NCBI GenBank assembly: GCA_041594335.1 | Contig: JBFHML010000012.1 | Span: 1 to 50,062 of the forward strand | Reading direction: 5' to 3' | Source of the DNA: JAGPUQ01 sp041594335 | GTDB lineage: Bacteria > Pseudomonadota > Gammaproteobacteria > Pseudomonadales > Porticoccaceae | DNA length: 50,062 nt | In this document: in pieces, positions 16,729 to 24,826 of the stretch | Layout: the number at the start of each line of letters is the position of its first letter | Position numbering within the stretch: position 1 is the stretch's first letter | The notes under the pieces: generated by a model | The model's input: the letters and a program-made list of their open reading frames with translations, nothing else | Told to the model about the DNA's origin: nothing | Database searches by the model: none | Program-made: the position numbers and the translations under genes

Positions 16729-17674
16729 AGTCGATTGCCGATGCGAGACTTCCTGAATCTGCCTTGCCGGTCCCGGCAAGCTCGACCGCGGTGCCGTGAT
16801 CTACCGATGTGCGGACAAAGGGTAAGCCCAGCGTAATGTTGACGGCCTTACCGAAGCCCAGATATTTCAACACGGGCAGCCCTTGATCGTGATACATCGC
16901 CAGTACGGCGTCCGCGCCGCTCAGTAACCGGGGAGTGAACAGGGTGTCGGCAGGCAGCGGCCCGATCAGGTCCAGGCCGGCTGCGCGTAGGCGCTCAAGG
17001 GTGGGCGCAATGATTTCGATTTCCTCGCGGCCGAGATGGCCGCCTTCTCCGGCGTGCGGATTCAATCCACAGACTAGAATTCGTGGCCTAGGGATGTCGA
17101 AGCGCGAGCGGAGACCGGCGTCGAGGATCTCCAGAGTCGCGGTCAGTGAGGCCGGCGTGATGGCCTGGGGAACTTCGGCCAGCGGAAGGTGGGTCGTGGC
17201 CAAGGCTACCCGCAATCCGGTGGTCGCCAGTAGCATGACCACCTGCGAGCAGTGGGCGAACGTTGCGAGGAATTCGGTATGGCCGCGGAAGGCAATGCCC
17301 GCGGTGTTGATGATGCCCTTGTGGACAGGGCCCGTGACCAACGCGGCGACGTGTCCCGATAGACAGTCTGTGGCGGCCTTCTCCAAGGTGCCGAGTAACC
17401 AAGCGGCGGTTTCTGGCCGTGGCTTGCCCGGGATCGCCCGCACTGGCGCGGGCAGGGGCTCGATTGCCAGCTCTCCAGGCGCGAGCGGCTTTGGTCGGTC
17501 GCCAACGCGTCGTAAGTGCAACACGCGGCCCAGTTGTGCGGCCCGCGCTTCGAGTAGCGCCGGATCCGTGTAAGCGATCAGCTCATGGCGGTGACCGCGG
17601 GAGACGAGATCAATTAGTACGTCGGGCCCGATACCGGCCGGTTCGCCCGGCGTGACCGCGATGCGCAACGTCAT
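16697..17674 (-). CDS. pdxA: 4-hydroxythreonine-4-phosphate dehydrogenase
   Basis: This 325-residue protein begins MTLRIAVTPGEPAGIGPDV, typical of PdxA. The metal-binding histidines fall in FRGHTEF, LNPHAGEGGHLGREE and MYHDQGLPVLKYLGFGKAVN, and VDHGTAVELAGTGKAD is a family signature. It oxidises 4-phosphohydroxy-L-threonine in the deoxyxylulose-phosphate-independent branch leading, with PdxJ, to pyridoxine phosphate. PLP made this way serves enzymes such as the aminotransferase at 23529. Its ATG overlaps the surA TGA (4 bases). Confidence 0.95.
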   Translation of the reverse strand: MTLRIAVTPGEPAGIGPDVLIDLVSRGHRHELIAYTDPALLEARAAQLGRVLHLRRVGDRPKPLAPGELAIEPLPAPVRAIPGKPRPETAAWLLGTLEKAATDCLSGHVAALVTGPVHKGIINTAGIAFRGHTEFLATFAHCSQVVMLLATTGLRVALATTHLPLAEVPQAITPASLTATLEILDAGLRSRFDIPRPRILVCGLNPHAGEGGHLGREEIEIIAPTLERLRAAGLDLIGPLPADTLFTPRLLSGADAVLAMYHDQGLPVLKYLGFGKAVNITLGLPFVRTSVDHGTAVELAGTGKADSGSLASAIDYAATMARPRG

Positions 17675-18975
17675 ATCTTGATTTCGACGAAGGCCTCGTC
17701 TCGGAGCTCTTGCAGCCAGATTTGCAGCTCCTCGGCGAATTTTCGCTGCCGTAACGCGTTTCGTGCCTGGTTGCGCTGGATCTCCTCGGAGAAGTCCTGA
17801 TCTCGACGGTCGGTCACGGTGAGGATATGCCAGCCGAACTGCGTCTTAAATGGTTCCGAAATTTCGTCTATCGGAATAGTCTCTGCTACCGCGGAAAACT
17901 CCTCGACGAACTTCCCAGGCAGAGACCAGCCGACATCGCCGCCTTTGAGCGCGCTGCCGGTATCCTCCGAATACTTCCGCGCCAAGTCGGCAAAGGTCTC
18001 GCCGTTTTGGGCGCGTTGCCGTAATTCGACGGCCAGCGCACGGGCATCCGCCTCCGATCGAATCTCATTGGGCTTGATCAGGATGTGGCGCACACGGCTT
18101 TGTCGCACCACGGCAGCGTCTCCTCCTCGGCGTTGGTACAGCTTGAGGACGTGGAAGCCAGCGTCAGTGCGAATTGGTGCGGTAATCTGTCCGGGCTCCA
18201 GATCGCGCAGTGCCATGGCAAATGCGGTCGGCAGCTGGTTTGCCGCGCGCCATCCCAGATCGCCACCCTGAAGCGCGTTCTGGCCGGCTGAGTGCAACAC
18301 GGCCAGTTGGCGAAAATCGGCACCCTGCAGGATTTCCTCGCGTAGGGTTTCCGCGCGCTCTCGCGTCGCAGTGACGGTCGTTTCGTCGGCCCCGGAAGAC
18401 AATGGCAGCAACAAATGTCCGACCTGAACCTCTTCCGAATGGAGTAGTTCTGCGGCGCTACTGGATAGGAAGTTATCGACTTCCTGCTCTGAGACCGTAA
18501 TCCGTCGGTTGACGATAGACTGCTGAACCCGGCTGATGATGACCTCGTTACGGATCTTGGCGCGCACCCACTCCCGGCTAAGGCCGTCTGCCGCCGCTTG
18601 CGCATAGAGCTGTTGCGTGGTTAATCCCTGACCCTCTGCAACCTGTTTCAAGGCCTCGTTCAGCTCGCTCTCGTTGATTTGCGCGCCGGCCCGTTGGGCG
18701 ATGCCAAGTTGTAGTTTGTCCAAGATGAGTCGTTCCAGCACCTGCCGTGCCAGGGCATCGCGTGGGGGTGCCTGATTTTGCGTGCGCAGGAGCTGCTGAT
18801 AAATCATCTCGGTCTCTGCGCGCAGTTCACTGAGCATTACCACATCGTCGTTGACGATCGCAGCGATGCCATCGAGCAGCTGTACCTCCGCGCGTGCTGC
18901 GGTGGCCATGAATATGGCCAGCAGTATGAGCGGGAGGGTGAGTCCGCGGTTAGGGGTTACGGGGATCATAGCCAT
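17671..18975 (-). CDS. surA: Periplasmic chaperone and peptidyl-prolyl isomerase SurA
   Basis: The open frame reaches 19023, but the start is more likely ATG 18975 or 18969, each followed by a signal peptide with a hydrophobic core (LTLPLILLAIFMA) and an AARA cleavage site. The mature protein begins EVQLLDGIAAIVNDDVV, the SurA N-terminal domain. Two parvulin (PpiC) domains follow, each with the QVGHLLLP or RVRHILIK type strand and GGDLGW/GGDVGW motifs. SurA escorts outer-membrane beta-barrels, above all LptD, to the BAM complex. The start overlaps lptD by about 25 bases, consistent with coupling to its main client. Confidence 0.94.
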   Translation of the reverse strand: MAMIPVTPNRGLTLPLILLAIFMATAARAEVQLLDGIAAIVNDDVVMLSELRAETEMIYQQLLRTQNQAPPRDALARQVLERLILDKLQLGIAQRAGAQINESELNEALKQVAEGQGLTTQQLYAQAAADGLSREWVRAKIRNEVIISRVQQSIVNRRITVSEQEVDNFLSSSAAELLHSEEVQVGHLLLPLSSGADETTVTATRERAETLREEILQGADFRQLAVLHSAGQNALQGGDLGWRAANQLPTAFAMALRDLEPGQITAPIRTDAGFHVLKLYQRRGGDAAVVRQSRVRHILIKPNEIRSEADARALAVELRQRAQNGETFADLARKYSEDTGSALKGGDVGWSLPGKFVEEFSAVAETIPIDEISEPFKTQFGWHILTVTDRRDQDFSEEIQRNQARNALRQRKFAEELQIWLQELRDEAFVEIKI

Positions 18976-21598
18976 AGATACTGTCGACGAGGATGTTTTC
19001 GACCTGTTTGCCAGCGCCAGCAAGGCCTTTGAGCTGTACTTGGAAGAAGATGCCCTGATCGTATTCGAGCTCTTCCTCAGGAATCAGAAGATCGTCTTCA
19101 CGATCCAGCCAGCGCCGCGCCAGCATGCTGAGCCGCCAGCAACAGCTGTCGTATTCGAACCCGGCGAGGACTTCCAGTTCCCGGCTGTTGGTGAAGTCAT
19201 GATTCCAACGACCGACCAGTGCCCATTGGGGTGACAGTGGGAGATAGGCGGACAGGTCGGTCTGCTCGATATTGGTGTCGACCAAGTCGTCACCGGCCAG
19301 GCGCGGGGATTGCCGGGTATAGCGATAGGACGCATTGAAAAGCCTACGGTCGCGCTGGTATCGGAGGCTTGCCGCCCCTTTGTCGACTTTGTCGTCCTGC
19401 TCACTGTAGAGCAGGTCGCTCTGTAGGCGCCAGTCAGCGCTCAGGCGAGCGCTGAACTCCGCGGCAAAGGGCGATTCGTCGCGGAGTAGACGCCTGGCAG
19501 TTTCGCGCTTCGTGGCGTCGGTTAGTGCCGCCGGGCTGGACAGCGATTCGAGGAATGCCTTGGTGAAAGTGGGTTCGAGGGAGACATAGCGGTCGTCGAA
19601 GAAGTGGATGCGACCAATGCTCCCGCGCGCCAGCTCCACGCCTTGCGGATTGAGCAGGCGACTGGTCAATCCCAGGGTCAGCTGGTTGGCATCGCCGATG
19701 CGGTCTCCGCCTGAGAAACGGTCATCGCGAAACAGCTGCTGGTAGCTGAAAGTCAGATCGGAGGTGTCGAAATCCGGTTGGTCTGTCTGATCTTCGAACT
19801 GAGCGTTCAAATAGTAGAGCCTGGGCTCCAAGGTTTGGGTATGGCCCTGGAACAACCAAGAGGTGTCCCGCTCTAGGTAGAGCCCAGCATCCAGGTCGAC
19901 GACCGGTACGGTCACGCTCGGGCTCTCGCTACCGCCGGGCAGCACCGGGTCGTCGAGATCATAACCGATGTGCTTGAGCTTGGCGGCCGGGCGTAGGTAG
20001 CCCCACACCCAGCGCCGATCCCAGGTCAGACCATAGTCGGCGCGGAAGCGATTGCCGGTCACCCGGCGATCGTCATCGTGGTCGAATACCGTGTATTGGT
20101 GGCCGAGCGATAACAGCAGATCGAGGTCGTTAAAACGATAGTCGCCGTCGAGGTCAATGCGCGGCAGCTGTTGGTATTGATGCTCGAGATCTTCTGCGAT
20201 CGTTTGATATTCGACCCGGGCGATACGCAGCTGCCAATGGGGGAGCTGGTAGCCGGCGGCAATGTGCTGCAGCAGGTGAGCCTGACTATTCGTCTCCAGC
20301 GTGGAGGCACCGAGGTCCTCGAAATAATCTAAGTCGCTGACTTTGGTGTAATCCACATAGGTATTCCAGGCCCGGCCCAGGCCGCCGAGGTGGGAGACCC
20401 CGACCAGCCAGCGATCCTCACCTTCGAAGCGACGCTTACCCGAACTCGGACTCTCCTCTTCGTCGGAATCATCGCCGCCATCATCGTCTCCCAGCCAGGC
20501 ACCGGACAGCACGGTGTTCTCCAGCGCTGAAAGATGGCGGAATTCCGCTTCCAGCATTGATCCGCGTTCCTGGACGTAGCGCGGAGTTAGAGTGGCGTCG
20601 TAATTGGGGGCGAGGTTGAGGTAAATCGGTTGGGCGTAGTCGACGCCATTTTCATCCCCGAAGGAAACGTGCGGAAACAGCAACCCTGTGGCGCGACTGT
20701 CGTCGACCGGAAAGCGAATCCAGGGGGTGTAGATAACGGGAATGTCCTTGACCTCTACGCGAGCGTGACGGGCAGTGGCAAAGCGGCCATCGGCGTCGAT
20801 ACGAAGTTGCGCGGCGCGTAGCTGCCAAGCGTTGCTAGTCGGCTCGCAGGTTGTATAGGCGGCATTGTCGATGTAGATGATGCCCTGGTCATCGCGCCGA
20901 AAATGCTGCGCACGTCCCCGGGCGCGGCGTTCGTGCAACACAAAAGTCGGGTTCTCGAGCGCGATTTCTTGGGTCTGGGTATTCAATTGGGCGCGGTCAC
21001 CGAGCAGCAGCACGCCGGGTTCGCGAAACCGGATATCGTCTTCGAGCACGATGACATGCGTGTCGCGATCGATACTGGCAAGTTCGCTGCGCACCTCGCG
21101 CTTGCCTTTAGTGATCTGGACATCGCCGGTCAGCCGGGCGACCGGGCCATCGGCTTCGGTGGTGTCGGCCGAGGCGCGTAGTGGGGCGTCCTCTGGTAGC
21201 AGATTGGCTTCCGGGCGGCGGCGCGCGGGTTCTATGTAGGCGCCACAGCAGCCGGGATGCACCCGCTGCCGCTGGTCGGCGTCCAGTTCGGCCAGTGGCA
21301 CCCAGTCCAGAGGGTGCGCCGCGGCCGCCGCCTGTGCTGGTTGCGGTGCGGGGCTTTCTCCTCGGCGTTGTGGTGCACGCCAAGCGGGGCGCTCATAGTT
21401 CTGGGGCCCGGGGGCGGTGCGCGGCTCGCAAACCCAGCCGCCGCCGGCACCCGGGGCGCAGTTCCATTGGTTGCCGGCCGCCGTGGCGCCTGCCGCGAGT
21501 GCCCATAGTGCGCCGGCCGCCACCACATAGCGTAGGTGACCGGCGGTACGAAATTGCTTGAACAGCCCCCAGGGGCCGGAGGAAGGGAGGAAAGACAC
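18950..21598 (-). CDS. lptD: LPS-assembly protein LptD
   Basis: This 882-residue protein starts at GTG 21598 and carries a signal peptide ending near AGATAAG. The N-terminal jellyroll (OstA/LptA-like) has LTGDVQITKGKREVRSELASID, and a beta-barrel follows. The cysteines needed for disulfide-linked activation are present: an N-terminal pair in NCAPGAGGGWVCEP, one in TTCEPTSNAWQ, and the adjacent CC in YDSCCWRL. A further pair (GCCGAY) lies near residues 115-116. With LptE it inserts LPS into the outer leaflet. A strongly acidic insert (DDDGGDDSDEEE, about residues 369-382) falls in a predicted extracellular loop. No strong Shine-Dalgarno is seen before the GTG. Confidence 0.95.
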   Translation of the reverse strand: MSFLPSSGPWGLFKQFRTAGHLRYVVAAGALWALAAGATAAGNQWNCAPGAGGGWVCEPRTAPGPQNYERPAWRAPQRRGESPAPQPAQAAAAAHPLDWVPLAELDADQRQRVHPGCCGAYIEPARRRPEANLLPEDAPLRASADTTEADGPVARLTGDVQITKGKREVRSELASIDRDTHVIVLEDDIRFREPGVLLLGDRAQLNTQTQEIALENPTFVLHERRARGRAQHFRRDDQGIIYIDNAAYTTCEPTSNAWQLRAAQLRIDADGRFATARHARVEVKDIPVIYTPWIRFPVDDSRATGLLFPHVSFGDENGVDYAQPIYLNLAPNYDATLTPRYVQERGSMLEAEFRHLSALENTVLSGAWLGDDDGGDDSDEEESPSSGKRRFEGEDRWLVGVSHLGGLGRAWNTYVDYTKVSDLDYFEDLGASTLETNSQAHLLQHIAAGYQLPHWQLRIARVEYQTIAEDLEHQYQQLPRIDLDGDYRFNDLDLLLSLGHQYTVFDHDDDRRVTGNRFRADYGLTWDRRWVWGYLRPAAKLKHIGYDLDDPVLPGGSESPSVTVPVVDLDAGLYLERDTSWLFQGHTQTLEPRLYYLNAQFEDQTDQPDFDTSDLTFSYQQLFRDDRFSGGDRIGDANQLTLGLTSRLLNPQGVELARGSIGRIHFFDDRYVSLEPTFTKAFLESLSSPAALTDATKRETARRLLRDESPFAAEFSARLSADWRLQSDLLYSEQDDKVDKGAASLRYQRDRRLFNASYRYTRQSPRLAGDDLVDTNIEQTDLSAYLPLSPQWALVGRWNHDFTNSRELEVLAGFEYDSCCWRLSMLARRWLDREDDLLIPEEELEYDQGIFFQVQLKGLAGAGKQVENILVDSIYGYDPRNP

Positions 21599-21705
21599 TG
21601 GAATCGCCCTTATTTGCCGCCGGCATTGTACCCGATGTTGCCGATGGTGCAGGCAATACGCCGCAGCGCGCTAAAATAGACGCGTACCGTAGTTCCGGCG
21701 AACTC
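21599..21705. promoter_or_regulatory. Divergent intergenic region between lptD and amgK
   Basis: This 107-base gap must hold signals for both directions. On the minus strand TACAAT (21630 to 21625) is a good -10 box 27 bases from the lptD start, but no good -35 box lies 16-18 bases upstream. On the plus strand TAAAAT (21672-21677) is a plausible -10 box for amgK, again with a weak -35. I found no SigmaE-type pair (GGAACT plus TCTGA at about 16 bases) for lptD. The calls are tentative. Confidence 0.35.
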
Positions 21706-22740
21706 ATGAGCGATCCCCAACAGTTGGCAGCGTGGCTCGATAGCTACTGGCCGCCGGATTTCGAAGCTATGCGACCGCTATGTCTGGAGCCCTTGCCCGG
21801 CGACGCCGGGTTTCGGCGTTATTTCCGCCTGCGATGTCGCCCCCCGCTGTTGGCGACCTATGCTCCGCCGGAGCGCGAAGATAACCTCGCTTTTATCACC
21901 AAGGGTCTGGCCTTGGCTCGCGCCGGTGTCCGAGTGCCGCGCGTGTATGCGGTAGATTACGCGCAGGGGTTTCTGTTACAGGAAGATCTCGGCCCCGAGC
22001 TCATGGCTGCGGGTCTGCGCCGTGGCGCAGTAGAGCAGTGTTATCAGTGGGCGCTGGCTACCCTGCGAGAGATCCAGCAGGTGGCGCCGGACCCTTCCTG
22101 TTTTCCCGCCTACGATGCGCAGCTGCTCCAAGAAGAGATGGCATTGTTTCCGCGCTGGTTTTTGGCGGATCTGTTGGGCATTGTCCCAAGCGCTGGGGAG
22201 CGACGATTGATCGCCGCGGTATTCTCGCTGTTGATCGACAGTGCGATGGCTCAGCCACAGGTTGTGGTGCATCGAGACTATCATAGCCGCAATTTGATCT
22301 TGACCCGATCCGGCAGGCTCGGGGTGGTCGATTTTCAGGATGCAGTCGTGGGTCCAGTGACCTATGACCTGGTGTCGCTGTTGCGGGATTGCTATTACCG
22401 ACTGGACGAGGCGGACCTGGCCCGCTATTGGCGTAGCTATGTCGACGCGGCCGGAGTGCCGATCGACGCGTTGGCACAGTGGCGGCAGTGGTTTGATTGG
22501 ATGGGGCTGCAGCGACATCTCAAGGTGCTGGGAATCTTCGCCAGGCTCTGGCTGCGCGATGGCAAGGCCCGCTATCTGGAGGATTTGCCTCTGGTCATCC
22601 GCTACGTGCTCGAGGTTGCCGATGCCTACCCAGAGACGCGGGAGTTTGCCGGCTGGTTCGCGGATCGCGTGTTGCCCGCGCTGGCCGGGCGACCCTGGTA
22701 CCGTGAATGGCGTACAGCGGAGGCCCAATGCGGGCCATGA
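21706..22740 (+). CDS. amgK: N-acetylmuramate / N-acetylglucosamine anomeric kinase AmgK
   Basis: A 344-residue aminoglycoside phosphotransferase-fold kinase. The catalytic loop HRDYHSRN lies at residues 189-196 (Asp191 as base, Asn196 as metal ligand), and the second metal motif DFQDAVVGP starts at 209. The next gene, murU, overlaps by 13 bases and makes the function call much stronger than the fold alone: AmgK phosphorylates MurNAc at C1, and MurU turns the product into UDP-MurNAc. This salvage route, known from Pseudomonas, bypasses MurA, the target of fosfomycin. The divergent lptD neighbour is the usual context in this group. Confidence 0.88.
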   Translation: MSDPQQLAAWLDSYWPPDFEAMRPLCLEPLPGDAGFRRYFRLRCRPPLLATYAPPEREDNLAFITKGLALARAGVRVPRVYAVDYAQGFLLQEDLGPELMAAGLRRGAVEQCYQWALATLREIQQVAPDPSCFPAYDAQLLQEEMALFPRWFLADLLGIVPSAGERRLIAAVFSLLIDSAMAQPQVVVHRDYHSRNLILTRSGRLGVVDFQDAVVGPVTYDLVSLLRDCYYRLDEADLARYWRSYVDAAGVPIDALAQWRQWFDWMGLQRHLKVLGIFARLWLRDGKARYLEDLPLVIRYVLEVADAYPETREFAGWFADRVLPALAGRPWYREWRTAEAQCGP

Positions 22741-23405
22741 TTCTTGCTGCCGGGTTCGGCAAACGCCTGCGGCCGCTGACCGATGCACGGCCCAAGGCAT
22801 TGATCGAGATTGGTGGTAAGGCGCTCATCGAATACCACATCGAAAAGCTTGCTGCAGCGGGCATTCGCGATTTGGTGATTAATGTTTCCTGGCTTGGCGA
22901 GCAGTTGGAGCGGCGATTGGGGGATGGTGGTCGGCTGGGTGTGCGCATCCGGTGGTCGCGAGAGGTCGAGCCGCTAGAGACTGGGGGCGGCATCCGGAAG
23001 GCTTTGGTGCATTTGGCGGCCGAACCCTTTGCCGTGATCAGCGCGGATGTATGGAGCGACTATGACTATAGTCGCCTGCCGCGGCGCTTGCCTGAAAGTG
23101 TCGCGGCACATTTGGTGCTGGTCCCCAACCCACCCCACCATACCAGCGGCGATTATCGCTTATGCGCCGACCATCGGGTCGGCCCGACCCGTAGCGGCGA
23201 ACCGAGTTTTACCTTCAGTGGCATCGCCGTGGTCGCGCCGGAACTGGTGCAGTGCTTTCCCGGGGAAACGGCCTTCCCGTTGCGCGAGGCGCTGGCCTTG
23301 GCGCTGGGCTGGGGCGGTGTGCGTGGTGAGGTGCACCGAGGCGCCTGGAGCGACGTGGGTACGCCTGAACGGCTCGCGCAATTGCGTGCAGACCTTGAGC
23401 ATTAG
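22728..23405 (+). CDS. murU: N-acetylmuramate alpha-1-phosphate uridylyltransferase MurU
   Basis: The ATG at 22728 lies inside the end of amgK and gives 225 residues. It is a sugar-nucleotide transferase with the N-terminal signature MILAAGFGKRLRPLTDARPK and the lysine in PKALIEIGGK. Motif VISADVWSDYD carries the metal-binding aspartate. It makes UDP-MurNAc from MurNAc-1-phosphate and UTP in cell-wall recycling. The short length and absence of a C-terminal hexapeptide-repeat domain fit MurU rather than GlmU. The family also includes mannose-1-phosphate guanylyltransferase relatives, but the amgK partner favours MurU. Confidence 0.88.
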   Translation: MRAMILAAGFGKRLRPLTDARPKALIEIGGKALIEYHIEKLAAAGIRDLVINVSWLGEQLERRLGDGGRLGVRIRWSREVEPLETGGGIRKALVHLAAEPFAVISADVWSDYDYSRLPRRLPESVAAHLVLVPNPPHHTSGDYRLCADHRVGPTRSGEPSFTFSGIAVVAPELVQCFPGETAFPLREALALALGWGGVRGEVHRGAWSDVGTPERLAQLRADLEH

Positions 23406-23528
23406 GTGCAAACAACCGAGGGGCGACGGCGAAAGCCTTGTCGATAACCGCTACAATGCCCGGCCGTGGCGTGGCCCCCGGTGGGTCCACTGACACCACT
23501 TTACCTGACGAGAATCAGCGAGAGAACC
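23406..23528 (+). promoter_or_regulatory. Intergenic region before the aminotransferase gene
   Basis: The gap holds TACAAT at 23452-23457, a five-of-six -10 box, about 72 bases before the ATG of the next gene. No strong -35 is present at the proper distance. Downstream, a GC-rich stretch (about 23460-23494) could fold. I see no leader peptide or riboswitch. A promoter here is likely from context, because murU ends an unrelated pair. Confidence 0.3.
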
Positions 23529-24725
23529 ATGTTTGCTGCTTTGCAAGCCTATCCCCCAGACCCCATTTTGCGGCTGATCGCCGAATTTCGTGCTGATCCG
23601 CGTACGGATAAGGTCGATCTCGGCGTCGGCGTGTACAAGGACGAGCAGGGGCGTACACCGGTGATGACTTCGGTGAAGGCCGCTGAACGCCAGGTCTTGG
23701 AAGCCGAGGACAGCAAGGCCTATATCGGCCCCGCGGGTGTGCCGGAATTCAATGCCGCCATCCAGCAGCTGGTGTTCGGCCCGGAACATCGGGTATTGAC
23801 GGAGTCTCGCACGGCCACGGTGCTTACTCCTGGTGGGTGTGGCGCGCTGCGTGTTGGCGCCGAGCTCCTGAAGCGGACCGCGCCAGATACCACTATCTGG
23901 GTCAGTGACCCCACTTGGGCGAATCACATTCCGTTGCTGGGCAACGCGGGTCTGCAGATTCGCGAATACCCCTACTATGATCGGCAGTCGAGCAGCTTGC
24001 GTTTTGACGCCATGCTGGCCACTCTGGCGCAGGCCGGTGCCGGGGATGTGGTGTTGTTGCACGGCTGTTGCCACAACCCCTGTGGCGCCGACCTGGATGC
24101 TGAACAATGGCTGGCAGTTGCCGAGCTTGCGGAGCAGCGGGGCTTTCTCCCGTTTGTGGATCTCGCTTACCAGGGCCTGGGTGATGGGCTTGATGCCGAT
24201 GCCGCCGGTCTCCGTCTGCTTGCTGAACGGGTTCCCGAGTTGCTGGTGGCAAGTTCCTGTTCCAAAAACTTTGGACTGTATCGCGAGCGGGTCGGTAGCC
24301 TTTCAGTAATTGCCGGACAAGCCGCGGCGGCTTCCGCAGCGGTGAGTCATGTCAACAACATCGTCCGGGGCATGTATTCCATGCCGCCCTCTCACGGCGG
24401 TGCTATCGTGGCCGCCATCCTCGGTGACGAGGAGCTGGAGCGGGAATGGCGGGCGGAACTTGATGCGATGCGCGATCGCATCAATGCACTGCGGCGACTG
24501 CTCAACGAACAGTTGCGCGAGCGGAAGGTGGCACGCGATTTTTCGTTCATTGAACGCGAGCGCGGCATGTTTTCTTTCCTGGGCCTCAGCGAGGCGCAAG
24601 TGGCGCGCCTGATCACCGACTTTGGGCTCTATATGGTGAATTCGAGCCGTATCAATGTCGCTGGCATCAACCAAGCCAATGTGGACTATGTTGCCGATGC
24701 GTTGGCTGCGGTGCTTGCCGACTAG
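23529..24725 (+). CDS. Aromatic-amino-acid / aspartate aminotransferase, class I
   Basis: From ATG 23529, behind GAGAGAACC, the protein has 398 residues, the usual length for the AspC/TyrB/PhhC group. VDLGVGVYKDEQGRTPVM is the family N-terminus. The PLP lysine is in SSCSKNFGLYRERVG (Lys246), and the GINQANVDYVADAL end is typical. The PLP-contacting loop reads HGCCHNPCGADL, where most relatives have NPTG; the asparagine is kept. It transfers amino groups between aspartate or aromatic amino acids and 2-oxoglutarate. TyrB-like specificity is suggested by the CCHNP loop, but I cannot fix the substrate, so I give no symbol. The gene ends at a strong terminator. Confidence 0.88.
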   Translation: MFAALQAYPPDPILRLIAEFRADPRTDKVDLGVGVYKDEQGRTPVMTSVKAAERQVLEAEDSKAYIGPAGVPEFNAAIQQLVFGPEHRVLTESRTATVLTPGGCGALRVGAELLKRTAPDTTIWVSDPTWANHIPLLGNAGLQIREYPYYDRQSSSLRFDAMLATLAQAGAGDVVLLHGCCHNPCGADLDAEQWLAVAELAEQRGFLPFVDLAYQGLGDGLDADAAGLRLLAERVPELLVASSCSKNFGLYRERVGSLSVIAGQAAAASAAVSHVNNIVRGMYSMPPSHGGAIVAAILGDEELEREWRAELDAMRDRINALRRLLNEQLRERKVARDFSFIERERGMFSFLGLSEAQVARLITDFGLYMVNSSRINVAGINQANVDYVADALAAVLAD

Positions 24726-24768
24726 GTACGACAGGGTCCGTGGCCAGGGCATGGCGCGGTGATTTGCC

Positions 24769-24801
24769 AAAAAAAGGGGGTGCATCTGCACCCCCTTTTT
24801 T
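24769..24801. terminator. Bidirectional intrinsic terminator
   Basis: A-run plus GGGGGTGCA (24769-24784) pairs with TGCACCCCC (24787-24795) around only two bases, and the hairpin is flanked by A7 on the left and T6 on the right. Read in either direction it gives a GC stem followed by a U-run, so it should stop both the aminotransferase transcript (plus) and the convergent acyl-CoA synthetase transcript (minus). The genes end 43 and 25 bases away. Confidence 0.92.
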
Positions 24802-24826
24802 CTTCACCGAGCTGGCGAGGCGACGA

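Noticed and set aside
21640..21700. Possible SigmaE promoter for lptD (GGAACT on the minus strand)
   Set aside because: The GTCTAT-like -10 candidate is only about 9 bases away instead of about 16, so the pair does not fit SigmaE spacing.
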